Of a stretch of 64,000 nt of DNA, positions 54,342 to 63,930 are shown piece after piece; positions within the stretch are counted from its first letter, which is position 1; each line of letters begins with the position of its first letter. The position numbers were made by a program, and so were the translations under genes. The DNA comes from Arthrobacter oryzae (GTDB taxonomy: Bacteria; Actinomycetota; Actinomycetes; Actinomycetales; Micrococcaceae), in contig NZ_RBIR01000001.1 in the NCBI RefSeq assembly GCF_003634095.1, forward strand, positions 558,001 through 622,000, given 5' to 3'. The notes under the pieces were generated by a model. It was not told the DNA's origin. It worked only from the letters and a program-made list of their open reading frames with translations, and did not search any database.

Positions 54342-54377
54342 GGCAGGTTCGAAATACTAGGCAGGTTCGAAATACTC
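54342..54377. repeat. 18-bp tandem repeat before the amidohydrolase gene
   Basis: GGCAGGTTCGAAATACTA at 54342-54359 is repeated at 54360-54377 with one change. Each unit carries the palindrome TTCGAA. It lies 40-76 bases upstream of the start codon, a position fit for a tandem operator. Confidence 0.85.
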
Positions 54378-54445
54378 GGAAGGCTCAGGGGAATGTTGCG
54401 TTGACGGCGCTGGGCCGGCATGGCCGGCGCCCCGTGCTCCCGCAG

Positions 54446-57343
54446 CTACGCCACGGAGGAATAGGCCACGACGCCGCGCTTGATGAGTTTGATGGCCTCC
54501 GCGCACAGCCGGGACACCCGGGGGTCCAGGTTCGGGATGTCGGCGAGCTGATCCAGGAGGTCAATGACTTGCTTCACCCAGCGGACAAAATCGCCCGCGG
54601 CGAGGTCTGTGCCGCTCAGAACTTCCTGCAGGTGCCGGCCCTTGGCCCATTTGAACATCGGCCAGACGAGGCCCAACTCGGGCTCGCCGGTGAGCGGCAG
54701 TTTGCTCGCTTCCTCCACGTCTTCGAGCGCGGACCACTCGCGGACCACGGTGTCTACCGCGGATTCCAGTGAGATGCTCGGCATCTTGGGGCGCAGGCCG
54801 CGGTCCTCACGTTTGGCCTGGTACACCAGGGCACTGGCCAGGGCGGCGATCTCAGCGGCGTCGAGGTCGTTGAAAGCGCCCATCCGCAGGGACTGCGAAA
54901 TCAGCAGGTCCTTTTCGCCGTAGATCCGCCGCAGCCGCTGCCCGTCCGCACTGATGGACAGCACGCCGGTGTCCGAGGTTTCCAGGTAGCCGTAGCCTGT
55001 CAGGACCCCGCACACGCGGTCAAACGTCTTCGCGATCGTGTTCGTCCGGCCTTGAATCTGGCGGATGAGCCCGTCCGTTTCCTGGCGGAGCTTCCACCAG
55101 CGTTCGGACCAGCGGGCATGGTCTTCGCGTTCACTGCAGCCGTGGCACGGGTGCGCGCGCAGTTCCCGGCGCAACTCGGCGATCCGCTTCTCCTGGTTGG
55201 GTGCGGCAGCTGACCGGCCGAAGTCGTCGTCGCGGCGCGGCGGCGCCGGCGGCCGGTGTTCGCGGATGGCATTGCGCACCGAGGACGCCAAATCACGGCG
55301 CGACTTGGGAACCTTGGCGTTGAATGACTTGGGAATCCTGATTCGGGTGATCGGCGCCAACGGACCTTCGACGTCGTGCAGGCCGATCCGGCGGAGCTGG
55401 TTGTCCAGCGTCATGACGGCAGGGCGGGGCTCCCGGGACTCGTGGTCGGAGCTGAGCACCACCGCCAGGCCCGGCGACTTGCCGCCGGGCACATCCACCA
55501 CGTCGCCCGGCAGCAGCCGGCTCAGCGAGTCCTCGGTGAGGGACTTGCCGGCCCGGGAGGTGGTCCTGGAAGCGGCCTTTTCGGCGTCGGCAAGGGCGCG
55601 CCGGAGCCGTGCGTATTCGGTGAAATCCCCAAGATGGCAGGTCATTGCCTTGCTGAACCCGGCGAGGGATTCCTCCCGGCCCTTGACCTGCCGGGCCAGT
55701 CCGACGACTGAACGGTCCGCCTGGAACTGCGCGAAGGACGATTCGAGGATCTCGCGGGCGCGGGGCCGGCCGAACTGTGCCAGGAGGTTGATGGACATGT
55801 TGTAAGTGGGCCGGAAGCTCGAGTTCAGCGGGTAGGTCCGCCGCGACGCCAGACCGGCCACGGCGGCGGGGTCGGTGCCCGGCTGCCAGATCACCACGGC
55901 GTGGCCTTCGACGTCGATGCCGCGGCGCCCTGCACGGCCCGTCAGCTGGGTGTACTCCCCCGCCGTGATATTCACGTGCGCTTCGCCGTTGAACTTGTCC
56001 AGCTTCTCAAGCACGACGCAGCGGGCGGGCATGTTGATGCCAAGGGCCAGCGTCTCGGTGGCGAAGACGGCCTTGACCAGTCCGTCGACGAACAGCTTTT
56101 CCACCACCTCCTTGAAGGTCGGCAGCATGCCTGCGTGGTGCGCGGCGAGACCGCGCAGCAGCCCGTCCCGCCAGCTCCAGAAGCCCAGCACGTCCAAGTC
56201 GTCCGAGGGGATGTCCTGGGCGGCTTCGTCGACGCGTTGGGCGATGATCTGCTGTTCGCGCTCGGTGGTCAGCCACAGCCCGGCGGAGACGCACTGGGCC
56301 ACGGCGGCATCACAGCCGGCCCGCGAGAAGATGAACGTGATGGCAGGCAGGAGATCCTGCCGGTCCAGGCTGGCAATGACCTGGGGCCGGCTGGCCTTTC
56401 TCACGGGGCTGCGCTGGCCGCCCGGAGCCTCGTCCTGCTGGCCGCGCTGGCTTCGCTGCTGGCGCTGGTTCCGCCCGCCGTGGCCGAACCGGCCCCGGAA
56501 GTTCATCTGGCTTTCGGCCCGCGCCATGGAGAGAAGTTCGGGGTTGACTTCGAAGCCGGTGCGCCCGGGCAGCTCCGCCGCGCGGGCGGCCGCGTCCTCA
56601 CTGCCAGCGCCCTCCCCGGCCGGGGCGATCTCGTCAAAGCTGGTATCGCCCGCGAACAGGTCCACGATCTTCCGGCCCACCATGACGTGTTGCCACAGGG
56701 GCACGGGACGGTGTTCGGAGACGATCACGTCGGTCTGCCCGCGGACGGTGTCGAGCCAGGCACCGAATTCCTCGGCGTTGGAGACCGTGGCGCTGAGTGA
56801 TGCGACCTGGACTTCGCTGGGCAGGTGGATGATGACTTCCTCCCACACGGCGCCGCGGAAACGGTCGGCCAGGTAGTGGACCTCATCCATGACCACAAAG
56901 CCGAGGTCGTCGAGGGTGTCCGAATCCGCATAGAGCATGTTGCGAAGTACTTCGGTGGTCATGACCACCACGGGAGCGTCCCCGTTGATGCTGGTATCGC
57001 CGGTGAGCAGGCCCACCCGGGCGGCGCCGTATTTGGCGGCCAGCTCGGCGTACTTCTGGTTGCTGAGGGCCTTAATGGGCGTGGTGTAGAACGCCTTGAG
57101 CCCGCGCTGGAGGGCAAGGTAGATGGCGAATTCGCCGACGATCGTCTTCCCGGCTCCGGTGGGTGCTGCCACCAGCACGCCCCGGCCTGCCTGCAGCGAA
57201 AGGCACGCCTCGCGCTGGAAGTCATCGAGCTCGAACTCAAGTGTGCGGATGAAGCCGCCCAGATAGGTCTTGGCTTCGGCGGCCCGCTCTAGGCTGGCGC
57301 GGTAACGTTCGGACGGTGACTCCGGCCCGGGGTGTGACGACAT
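54446..57343 (-). CDS. helY: HelY/Mtr4-type DEVH-box RNA helicase
   Basis: 965 residues from ATG 57343. Helicase motifs: Walker A APTGAGKT, motif Ia TTPIKALSNQK, MDEVH, SLSAT and LTGRAGRRGID. The middle part carries an Arg/Gln/Gly-rich insert (about residues 290-315), and the C-terminal third matches the DSHCT domain of Ski2/Mtr4 helicases. HelY unwinds RNA 3' to 5'. It neighbours tatC as in Mycobacterium tuberculosis, so the gene order is conserved core rather than an accessory trait. Confidence 0.92.
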   Translation of the reverse strand: MSSHPGPESPSERYRASLERAAEAKTYLGGFIRTLEFELDDFQREACLSLQAGRGVLVAAPTGAGKTIVGEFAIYLALQRGLKAFYTTPIKALSNQKYAELAAKYGAARVGLLTGDTSINGDAPVVVMTTEVLRNMLYADSDTLDDLGFVVMDEVHYLADRFRGAVWEEVIIHLPSEVQVASLSATVSNAEEFGAWLDTVRGQTDVIVSEHRPVPLWQHVMVGRKIVDLFAGDTSFDEIAPAGEGAGSEDAAARAAELPGRTGFEVNPELLSMARAESQMNFRGRFGHGGRNQRQQRSQRGQQDEAPGGQRSPVRKASRPQVIASLDRQDLLPAITFIFSRAGCDAAVAQCVSAGLWLTTEREQQIIAQRVDEAAQDIPSDDLDVLGFWSWRDGLLRGLAAHHAGMLPTFKEVVEKLFVDGLVKAVFATETLALGINMPARCVVLEKLDKFNGEAHVNITAGEYTQLTGRAGRRGIDVEGHAVVIWQPGTDPAAVAGLASRRTYPLNSSFRPTYNMSINLLAQFGRPRAREILESSFAQFQADRSVVGLARQVKGREESLAGFSKAMTCHLGDFTEYARLRRALADAEKAASRTTSRAGKSLTEDSLSRLLPGDVVDVPGGKSPGLAVVLSSDHESREPRPAVMTLDNQLRRIGLHDVEGPLAPITRIRIPKSFNAKVPKSRRDLASSVRNAIREHRPPAPPRRDDDFGRSAAAPNQEKRIAELRRELRAHPCHGCSEREDHARWSERWWKLRQETDGLIRQIQGRTNTIAKTFDRVCGVLTGYGYLETSDTGVLSISADGQRLRRIYGEKDLLISQSLRMGAFNDLDAAEIAALASALVYQAKREDRGLRPKMPSISLESAVDTVVREWSALEDVEEASKLPLTGEPELGLVWPMFKWAKGRHLQEVLSGTDLAAGDFVRWVKQVIDLLDQLADIPNLDPRVSRLCAEAIKLIKRGVVAYSSVA

Positions 57344-57367
57344 GCTTCCAGCCTAATGCGCCGAAGC

Positions 57368-58204
57368 CTAGAGATTCTCCAGCTCGGAGCTGGGGGTTGC
57401 CTGGTCGGCCGTGGCCTCGGTCTCGGCGGCGCGTTTGACGGCGCGTCGTTCGCGCCGGCGGTCGTTGAGCAGGCAGAGGCCGATCGCGGCGAAAAAAAGC
57501 GCCAGCATGGGCACGGCCAGGTAGAACATGCTCGTGGCGTCGGCGCCGGGCGCGGCCATCGCGGCGAAGAGGCACACCAGGAACACGGTAATCCGCCAGC
57601 TCTTCAGGAGCTGGCTGCCCTTGATGAGGCCGGCCAGGTTCAGTCCGAACAGGACCACCGGGAGCAGGAACGCGACGCCGAAGGCCAGCAGCAGCCGCAG
57701 GACAAAGGTCAGGTACACCTGGGCGCTGATGAAGTTGGAGCCGCCCGACGGCGTGAACTCGGTCAGGACGCGCACGGCGTTCGGCAGCACCATCCAGGCC
57801 AGCAGGACGCCGCCTACAAACAGTGGCACGGCCGCGGCGACGAAGGACAGGGCCACGCGCCGTTCCTTCTTGTGCAGCCCGGGGACAATGAAGGCCCACA
57901 GCTGGTAGAGCCAGACGGGGCTGGCGATAATCAGGCCCAGGAATACGGACACCTGGATCATGAGGTCGAACGAGCTCGCGACGCCGTCAAAGTTCAGGGT
58001 GGCCTGACGGCCCTGCTGTTCGTTCAGGTCGCGGATCGGCTTGGTCAGCGCAGCCAGAAACGGCTGGTAGACCAGGAAGCCCAACACGGTCCCGATGACG
58101 ACGGCGATTGCCGCCTTGAAGAGCCGGTTGCGCAGCTCTTTCAGGTGGTCGAGGAGCGCCATCCTCCCCTCGGGGTTCGATCGACGACTCATGGTTACTG
58201 CCAT
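57368..58204 (-). CDS. tatC: Twin-arginine translocase subunit TatC
   Basis: 278 residues from ATG 58204 (a second ATG at 58192 is possible). Six transmembrane segments are seen. Near the N-terminus HLKELRNRLFKA is the conserved cytosolic helix, and the periplasmic loop contains FVPGLHKKERR-like IVPGLHKKERR. TatC recognises twin-arginine signal peptides and forms the receptor of the Tat machinery with TatA. It is in an operon with tatA, 6 bases after its stop. Confidence 0.95.
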   Translation of the reverse strand: MAVTMSRRSNPEGRMALLDHLKELRNRLFKAAIAVVIGTVLGFLVYQPFLAALTKPIRDLNEQQGRQATLNFDGVASSFDLMIQVSVFLGLIIASPVWLYQLWAFIVPGLHKKERRVALSFVAAAVPLFVGGVLLAWMVLPNAVRVLTEFTPSGGSNFISAQVYLTFVLRLLLAFGVAFLLPVVLFGLNLAGLIKGSQLLKSWRITVFLVCLFAAMAAPGADATSMFYLAVPMLALFFAAIGLCLLNDRRRERRAVKRAAETEATADQATPSSELENL

Positions 58205-58210
58205 GCGGTC

Positions 58211-58480
58211 TTAGGCGCGGGTCGACGGCGGAACGTCGGTTCCGTCGCCCGTGCGGCTTTCCGGTGCGCCGGTCTGCGGGTGGTTAACGACGCGGCCTTC
58301 GACAGGATCGGAACCATCCTTGGCGTCCGTGGTCCCGTCTTTCTTCATTTCCCGGACTTCCGACTTGAAAATGCGCATCGACTGGCCCAGGCTGCGGGCC
58401 ATGCCCGGCAGCTTCGGTGCAGCGAACAGCACCAGTGCCAGAACGATGATGATGATGAGATGCCAGCCTTCAAGCCTCAT
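58211..58480 (-). CDS. tatA: Twin-arginine translocase subunit TatA
   Basis: 89 residues from ATG 58480. One short N-terminal transmembrane helix (HLIIIIVLALVLFAAPKLPGMARSLGQSMRIFKSE) with the hinge FAAPKLP and an amphipathic helix, then a polar, acidic tail. TatA oligomers form the protein-conducting pathway of the Tat system. No separate tatB lies here; some actinobacteria place it elsewhere in the genome. Confidence 0.95.
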   Translation of the reverse strand: MRLEGWHLIIIIVLALVLFAAPKLPGMARSLGQSMRIFKSEVREMKKDGTTDAKDGSDPVEGRVVNHPQTGAPESRTGDGTDVPPSTRA

Positions 58481-58515
58481 GTCAGGAGGTCCTTTCGTTT
58501 GAATACATCCTATGT

Positions 58516-58905
58516 CTAACCCAGTTCGATGTCGCGCAGCGTCTGGGGCTGCCCGCGGTCCTGCCTGCGCTGGATGCGGCGCAATCGACGGGCGTTTTGC
58601 CGGGCAATTTTGGATGCAAGGTAAGCATGACGCATCCGGGCAGGCGAGGCAAAAACTGCGTCGCCGGGAGCCGGCCGGGGGGCTTCATGCACACCGTTCT
58701 CCATGGTGGTGCCGGCGCCGCCTGTGGCGGATCCGGCGCCGTGGGCCGCCGGGGAAGGAAGGCGGGAGAACCGGTCTGTTGCTTCACCCAATTCCCGGAG
58801 CGTGGTCGTGAATTTTCGGAACAGCCGCACGCCGAGCACCACATAGAACAGCAGCGACAGCGCGACGAGCGCTATCCAAATTAGGATCCAGGACCACCAA
58901 GGCAT
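58516..58905 (-). CDS. Conserved small membrane protein between pafBC and tatA
   Basis: 129 residues from ATG 58905, five bases after the pafBC stop. One N-terminal transmembrane helix (WSWILIWIALVALSLLFYVVLGVRLFRKF), then a helical segment with conserved-looking TTLRELGEATDRFSRL, an Ala/Gly-rich linker and a basic end RHAYLASKIARQNARRLRRIQRRQDRG. I recognise no named family. Its place between pafBC and the tat genes suggests it is part of the same conserved block. Confidence in being a gene is fair; in function, none. Confidence 0.65.
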   Translation of the reverse strand: MPWWSWILIWIALVALSLLFYVVLGVRLFRKFTTTLRELGEATDRFSRLPSPAAHGAGSATGGAGTTMENGVHEAPRPAPGDAVFASPARMRHAYLASKIARQNARRLRRIQRRQDRGQPQTLRDIELG

Positions 58906-58910
58906 GCTGA

Positions 58911-60923
58911 TCAGTCTATCGGGCGGGCCGGTGAGACCTCGTATTGCGCCAGGGCAGCGGCGAGCCACTCCCGGGACGCGTCCGCGAGTGCGCCTGGCTG
59001 CAGGATACGCACCATGCCGCCGTGCTGGGCCACGAACATCGGCAGCCAGTCCGTGCTTCCGAACCGGATTTCCGCGAGCATGCCCCCGCCGGGCAGGGCC
59101 GCGGTCCGTTCGGCATAGTAGTCGTCGGCCAGACCCGTGCCCCGGGGCGCCAGTTCCACGACCACCAGGGAGTCGTCGTCATTGGGTGTGAACAGCTTCA
59201 CCGGGAACCCGTCCAGCGGTTTCGCCGTCCCGGCCGCCGGCCGGCCGTTGGGAGCCAGGGCTTCAATCCGGTCGAGGCGGAAGTTCCGCAATCCCAGCGC
59301 GGAATGGCAGTAAGCCTCGAGGTACCACGTGTTGTCCAGGGAATAGAGCCGCAAGGGGTCCACATCGCGTTCGGAGACGGCGTCGCGCTGGGGCGAGAAG
59401 TAGGTCAGGTGCAGCTGAGCCCCGGTCCGGATGGCCGCGCGTGCGGTCTCGAGGATGGCGGAGTTGCCGGGAGCCACCTCGGGGCCGGACAGCGCGGCCG
59501 CCTTGAGCCCCTCCTCCCCCGCCGCGGCCAGAAGTTTGAGCGTCACCGATTCCAGCGCGCCGCCCTCAGCGAGTTCAGGCAGGCCATTGAGCGTCTCCAG
59601 ACCCGTCAGGAGCGCGCACGCCTCGTCAACGGTGAAGCGGACGGGGCGGGTCAGGTCCAGGGCCTGGGTGATGAAGACGTGGTCATCGTCCCACTGGATG
59701 TCCAGCAGATCGTCGGGATAGCCTTCCGGCAGGCCCGAGCAGATCAGGATCCGCAAGTCGTCTTCGAGTTCCTTGCGGGTGACCCCGAACTTGGCGGCTA
59801 TCTCGCTGATATGCAGTCCCTGGTTGTGGACAAGGAACGGAACCAGCTGCAGCATCCGCTTGAGCTGGTCCTCCGAGGTGCGGCTGCGGGCCCGGACAGC
59901 GCGCCCGGCCGCGGGGAACACCACGTCCGGAACCGGCCGGGCGGCGAACTCCGCGGCCGCGGTGAGGCGGCGGCGAACGGCGGCGGCAAGTTCCGGTGGC
60001 GATTCCACCTTGACCCGGGGGCCGTAAGAGGCCAGTTCCTCGCCGAGCGTCTCGGCGTCCCGGAAGGGCACCAGGAGACGGTCGGTCCCGGCGGCGGGAC
60101 CGGCGGCTTCCGCTGCGGATCCCGGCTGGGTCAGGGCCCGTTTCCGGAGCCCCAGCAGGCGCCCGTGTTCGACGTCGACGACGGCGGTCTGTACGGGCAG
60201 CTCGGCAAGGCCGGCGAGCTCGGCGCGGACGTTGAATCCGGCCGGAGACGCGAACGTGTCCTTGTCCAGCACGGTCACGGCGGAGGTCAGGCGGGAGAGC
60301 CGGAAGAACCGCTTATTCCCCCGCGTACGGTCGTGGCCCACGAGATACCACTGCCCGAAGCGGCTGCCGAGGCCCCAGGGTTCCACCAGCCGGACCTCTT
60401 CATTGCCGGTGCTGCCGGCGAGGTACCTGAAACTGACCGGGTGCTGGGCGTGGATAGCGGCCACCAGGTCTTCAAAGGCCTGGCCGGCGGGACGGATGCG
60501 TGGCTGGACCCCGGCGGGGAGCTCGGCGTCGACGAGGCCGCCGGCAGCCTGCAGCTTGCGGACCGCGTCTACGGCGGCGGAGCCGAGGGCTGCGTGCTCC
60601 CAGAGCTGTGCCGCGAGGATGAGCACCGTGCACTCCTCGGGCGTAAGGCTGACATCGGGCAGCCGGTTCGATTCCTTGCCGATCCGGTAGCGGGTGGTTG
60701 CCGGGTCATCGGAGCCCCAGCCCTTGTCGGTCACGGTCTCGACCTCGAAGCCAAAATGGCGCAGCTCACCTTTGTCGCGTTCGAACATGCGGCCAAAGGC
60801 GACATCGCTGCTGGTGGTGTCGTGGTAGACCTTTTCCCGCAGCTCGCTGCGGCGCAGGCCGTACTTGGTGTCGAGCAGGGCGATGAGCAGGTTCAGGAGG
60901 CGTTCTGTACGTGAGGCGGACAC
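58911..60923 (-). CDS. PafBC: fused WYL-domain DNA-damage regulator
   Basis: 670 residues from GTG 60923. Two copies of the HTH-WYL architecture in tandem: RTERLLNLLIALLDTKYGLRRSELREKV at the N-terminus and a WYL region (SFRYLAGSTG, YLVGHDRTRGNKRFFRLSR) near residue 200, then a second HTH (FLVHNQGLHISEIAAKFGVTRKELEDDLRIL) at about residue 370 and a second WYL-like region (RLYSLDNTWYLEAYCHSALGLRNFRLDRI). In Mycobacterium PafB and PafC are separate proteins that form a heterodimer activating DNA-damage genes independently of LexA. Here they are fused, as in Arthrobacter. It lies in the pafA operon region. Confidence 0.9.
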   Translation of the reverse strand: MSASRTERLLNLLIALLDTKYGLRRSELREKVYHDTTSSDVAFGRMFERDKGELRHFGFEVETVTDKGWGSDDPATTRYRIGKESNRLPDVSLTPEECTVLILAAQLWEHAALGSAAVDAVRKLQAAGGLVDAELPAGVQPRIRPAGQAFEDLVAAIHAQHPVSFRYLAGSTGNEEVRLVEPWGLGSRFGQWYLVGHDRTRGNKRFFRLSRLTSAVTVLDKDTFASPAGFNVRAELAGLAELPVQTAVVDVEHGRLLGLRKRALTQPGSAAEAAGPAAGTDRLLVPFRDAETLGEELASYGPRVKVESPPELAAAVRRRLTAAAEFAARPVPDVVFPAAGRAVRARSRTSEDQLKRMLQLVPFLVHNQGLHISEIAAKFGVTRKELEDDLRILICSGLPEGYPDDLLDIQWDDDHVFITQALDLTRPVRFTVDEACALLTGLETLNGLPELAEGGALESVTLKLLAAAGEEGLKAAALSGPEVAPGNSAILETARAAIRTGAQLHLTYFSPQRDAVSERDVDPLRLYSLDNTWYLEAYCHSALGLRNFRLDRIEALAPNGRPAAGTAKPLDGFPVKLFTPNDDDSLVVVELAPRGTGLADDYYAERTAALPGGGMLAEIRFGSTDWLPMFVAQHGGMVRILQPGALADASREWLAAALAQYEVSPARPID

Positions 60924-61072
60924 CTCGCAAGGGTACTAAAGCCGATCCCGGAAAATGACGAAAGCGCGGCAACAGCCGGAAGAACTTTTCCGATTGTTAC
61001 CGCGCCTGCGCCCGCAGGGCAAATCAGCGGGCTGATTCAGCCGGGCTGCTGAATTTGCGTAGGTTCCGTCCC

Positions 61073-61468
61073 TTAGCGGACGGCGACGAGGTCCACGACG
61101 AAGATCAGGGCTTCGTTGGGCCCGATCGCTCCGCCGGCGCCACGCGCACCGTAGGCCAGTTCGGAGGGGATTTCGAGGCGGCGGCGGCCGCCGACTTTCA
61201 TGCCCAGCAGGCCCTGGTCCCAGCCCTGGATGACCTGGCCCACGCCGACCCGGAAGTCCAGCGGTGCGCCGCGGCCCCAGGAGGCGTCGAATTCTTCGCC
61301 GGTGGACCAGGCGACACCCACGTAGTGGGTGGACACCGTGTCGCCGGCCTTGGCCTCAGCGCCGTCGCCTTCGATCAGGTCGGTGATGACCAGTTCGGTG
61401 GGGACGTCTCCTTCGGGGAATTCAATTTCCGGCTTCTCGCGGTCGAGGTCGCGCTGTCCAAATGACAT
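61073..61468 (-). CDS. FKBP-type peptidyl-prolyl isomerase (cytosolic)
   Basis: 131 residues from ATG 61468, with AAAGGAG upstream; an in-frame earlier start is rejected because it is low-complexity. FKBP fold: VSTHYVGVAWSTGEEFDASWGRGAPLDFRVGVGQVIQGWDQGLLGMKVGGRRRLEIPSELAYG. Residues for proline isomerisation and FK506 binding are in place. A Gly-Ala-rich loop before ALIFVVDLVAVR is typical. It follows the lipoprotein FKBP gene and has no signal peptide, so it acts in the cytoplasm. Confidence 0.93.
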   Translation of the reverse strand: MSFGQRDLDREKPEIEFPEGDVPTELVITDLIEGDGAEAKAGDTVSTHYVGVAWSTGEEFDASWGRGAPLDFRVGVGQVIQGWDQGLLGMKVGGRRRLEIPSELAYGARGAGGAIGPNEALIFVVDLVAVR

Positions 61469-61508
61469 GGTTGCTCCTTTGGGGGTGACGTGTGGTGGAT
61501 GCGGTGGA

Positions 61509-62453
61509 TTACTTGACGCCGAGGATGTCGACGACGAAGACGAGGTCGCCCTTCGCGTCGCCCTGGCCCTTATCACCGTAGGCGAGGGCCTTCGGGACCA
61601 CCAAAAGCACGCGTGAGCCGACCGTCTTGCCGGTCAGGCCCTGGGTCCAGCCCTTGATGACGCCGGTAAGCGGGAAGGTCGCCTTCTTGCCGCGATCAAA
61701 GCTGGAATCGAAGATCTTGCCGCTGGCCAAGGCAACGCCCACGTAGTTGACCGTGATGGTGTCGGAGGCCTTGACAGCCTGGCCCTTGCCCTTGATGAGA
61801 TCCTGTGAGATCAGGGCGGTCGGTGCGTGAACGCCTGCGACCGAAATCTCGGGCACGCCCTTGGCGTTGTCCTTCACCGTCGGCAGCCCTGCCGGCGGGG
61901 TGACCGCGTCGCCCTCAGGCTTGTCGAGAACCGGGGGCGCGTCCTTCGCAGCGAGAATCTTGACGATCAGCAGCTGTGTGGGCTTGGCGGCGGCGCCCTG
62001 GGCCGCGGGCTGGCTGGGGACGGCCAGGGCGAGGTGGGAGCCAACCTTGGCGCCCACGAAAGCGTTGTAGATCACCGGGCTGCTGCTCTTGAGCTCGTCA
62101 TTCAGTTCCAGCGGCTCGGGATCGTTCGGGAACGTGTCTTCGAGAGTGGAGCCGTCGGTGCCGTTGAAGGCCACGATGGAGATGTCGGCGATCTGGTTGG
62201 CCTTGACCCGGTCTCCGCTGCCCTCGGTTACCACCTTGACGGTGGGTTCCTTGACATCGATCGGCTTGGTGAACTCGACCCCGGGGGCCTTCTTGTCACC
62301 CTTCTCCGTGAGTTTGACCGAGTCCAGCTTCGAGGTGTCACCCGCGGATTGGCTGGTGGGCTCCGGAGTGGAGGTCGCTTGGCCGCCCCCGCCGCCGCCA
62401 CAGGCGGTCAGCAGCAGCAGTCCGGGAAGAAGAATTGCTAATATTCGGCGCAC
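61509..62453 (-). CDS. Lipoprotein with one or two FKBP domains
   Basis: 314 residues from GTG 62453. Lipoprotein signal ending LLLLTAC, lipidated Cys18, then a glycine/Ser/Thr linker. The C-terminal 110 residues are a canonical FKBP (ITVNYVGVALASGKIFDSSFDRGKKATFPLTGVIKGWTQGLTGKTVGSRVLLVVPKALAYG). The middle section (residues about 60-190) has the same strand order but lacks the active-site pattern, so it may be a degenerate first FKBP domain. It should be anchored on the outer side of the membrane and help fold exported proteins. Two FKBP genes next to pafA are common in this genus. Confidence 0.9.
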   Translation of the reverse strand: MRRILAILLPGLLLLTACGGGGGGQATSTPEPTSQSAGDTSKLDSVKLTEKGDKKAPGVEFTKPIDVKEPTVKVVTEGSGDRVKANQIADISIVAFNGTDGSTLEDTFPNDPEPLELNDELKSSSPVIYNAFVGAKVGSHLALAVPSQPAAQGAAAKPTQLLIVKILAAKDAPPVLDKPEGDAVTPPAGLPTVKDNAKGVPEISVAGVHAPTALISQDLIKGKGQAVKASDTITVNYVGVALASGKIFDSSFDRGKKATFPLTGVIKGWTQGLTGKTVGSRVLLVVPKALAYGDKGQGDAKGDLVFVVDILGVK

Positions 62454-62564
62454 TTAGAAACTTTCGTCGGGGCAGTGTGGACTCAGAGCCGATCGGTTTC
62501 CCGCGGCAAAGAAAGCAGCGGCCGCAAGGCGGCCCTACTTCAGACTAACGTGCGAAGCTGGGTA

Positions 62565-63929
62565 TCAGCCCATCGAGTCCAGGAGCGCATCCACCCGCTC
62601 GTCCACGCTCCGGAACGGGTCCTTGCACAGAATGGTCTGATGCGCGCGGTCGTTGAGCTTCAGATGGACCCAGTCCACGGTGTAGTCACGGCCCAGCTCC
62701 TGGGCCCGCCGGACGAAGTCGCCGCGCAGTTTGGCCCGCGTCGTTTGCGGCGGCGCATCCACGGCGTCTTTGACGGCGGTGTCATCCACTACCCGGCGGG
62801 CGGCCCCGCGGGCCTGCAGCAGGTAGAAGAGCCCGCGGCTGCGGGAAATGTCATGGTACGTCAGGTCCAGCTGAGCGATCCGGGGCGCGTCCAGGCCCAG
62901 CCCGTGCCGTTCGCGGTAGTTGTCCATGAGCTTCTTCTTGATGGCCCAGTCCACCTCGGTGTCGATCGTGCTCGTGTCACCGCTTTCGATGGCATCCAGG
63001 GTGCGGCCCCAGAGATCCAGAATCAGCGGCACATGCGGGTTGTGCGCACCTTGTTCGGCCACGAACGCCGTCACCTTGGTGAGGTACTCGCGCTGGATTT
63101 CCAGGGCCGTGAGCTGACGGCCGTTGGCGAGCCGGACCAGTGCCCGGCCACTGAGGTCATGGGAGATTTCCCGGATGCTGCGGATCGGGTTTTCCATCCG
63201 CATGTCGCGCATGATCACCCCGGCCTCGATCATGCGCAGGATCAGGTCCACCGTGCCGATCTTGAGCATGGCCGTGGTCTCGGACATGTTGGAGTCGCCC
63301 ACGATCACGTGCAGGCGCCGGTAGAACTCGGCGTCCGCGTGCGGCTCGTCCCGGGTGTTGATGATGGGCCGGGAGCGGGTGGTGGCCGAGGAGACGCCCT
63401 CCCAGATGTGGTCGGCGCGCTGGGAGAAAGCGAAAGTGGCGCCGTGCGGGGTCTTCAGAATCTTTCCGGCCCCGGCAATCAACTGACGGGTTACAAGGAA
63501 CGGAATCAGGATCTCGGCGAGCCGGGAAAACTCGCCGCGGCGCGGGATGAGGTAGTTCTCATGGCTGCCGTAGGAGTTCCCGGCGGAGTCGGTGTTGTTC
63601 TTGAACAGGTATACGGTGCCGTTGAAGCCCTCCGCTGCCAGCCGCTCCTGGGCCTCGTCCACCAAGTCGCAGAGAATCAGCTCTCCCGCGCGGTCGTGAG
63701 CAATCAGCTGGGCGAGGTCGTCGCACTCAGCCGTGGCGTACTCCGGGTGCGAGCCCACGTCCAGGTACAGGCGCGAGCCGTTGGTCAGGAACACGTTGGA
63801 GGACCGGCCCCAGCTGACCACCTTACGGAAGAGGTAGCGGGCTACTTCCTCCGGCGCCAGCGGCCGTGACTCCGGGCTTGAATAGGAAATTCCGAATTCG
63901 GTTTCGATGCCGAAAATGCGCTTGTCCAT
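62565..63929 (-). CDS. pafA: Pup--protein ligase PafA
   Basis: 454 residues from ATG 63929. The carboxylate-amine ligase fold is clear: [16 protein letters not shown] (Glu9 and Glu11 for metal), [15 protein letters not shown] with Asp57 at the catalytic-base position, [18 protein letters not shown] and NTRDEPHAD. It attaches the prokaryotic ubiquitin-like protein Pup to lysines of substrate proteins, marking them for the proteasome. Its ATG follows the prcA stop by one base, so they are translated from one message. The FKBP lipoprotein gene lies 111 bases downstream. Confidence 0.97.
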   Translation of the reverse strand: MDKRIFGIETEFGISYSSPESRPLAPEEVARYLFRKVVSWGRSSNVFLTNGSRLYLDVGSHPEYATAECDDLAQLIAHDRAGELILCDLVDEAQERLAAEGFNGTVYLFKNNTDSAGNSYGSHENYLIPRRGEFSRLAEILIPFLVTRQLIAGAGKILKTPHGATFAFSQRADHIWEGVSSATTRSRPIINTRDEPHADAEFYRRLHVIVGDSNMSETTAMLKIGTVDLILRMIEAGVIMRDMRMENPIRSIREISHDLSGRALVRLANGRQLTALEIQREYLTKVTAFVAEQGAHNPHVPLILDLWGRTLDAIESGDTSTIDTEVDWAIKKKLMDNYRERHGLGLDAPRIAQLDLTYHDISRSRGLFYLLQARGAARRVVDDTAVKDAVDAPPQTTRAKLRGDFVRRAQELGRDYTVDWVHLKLNDRAHQTILCKDPFRSVDERVDALLDSMG

Positions 63930-63930
63930 T

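Noticed and set aside
58944..60914. Long plus-strand open frame of about 650 codons
   Set aside because: It is antisense to the WYL-domain protein and its sequence is Arg/Gly/Asp/Val-rich compositional noise; the minus strand has a clear protein family.
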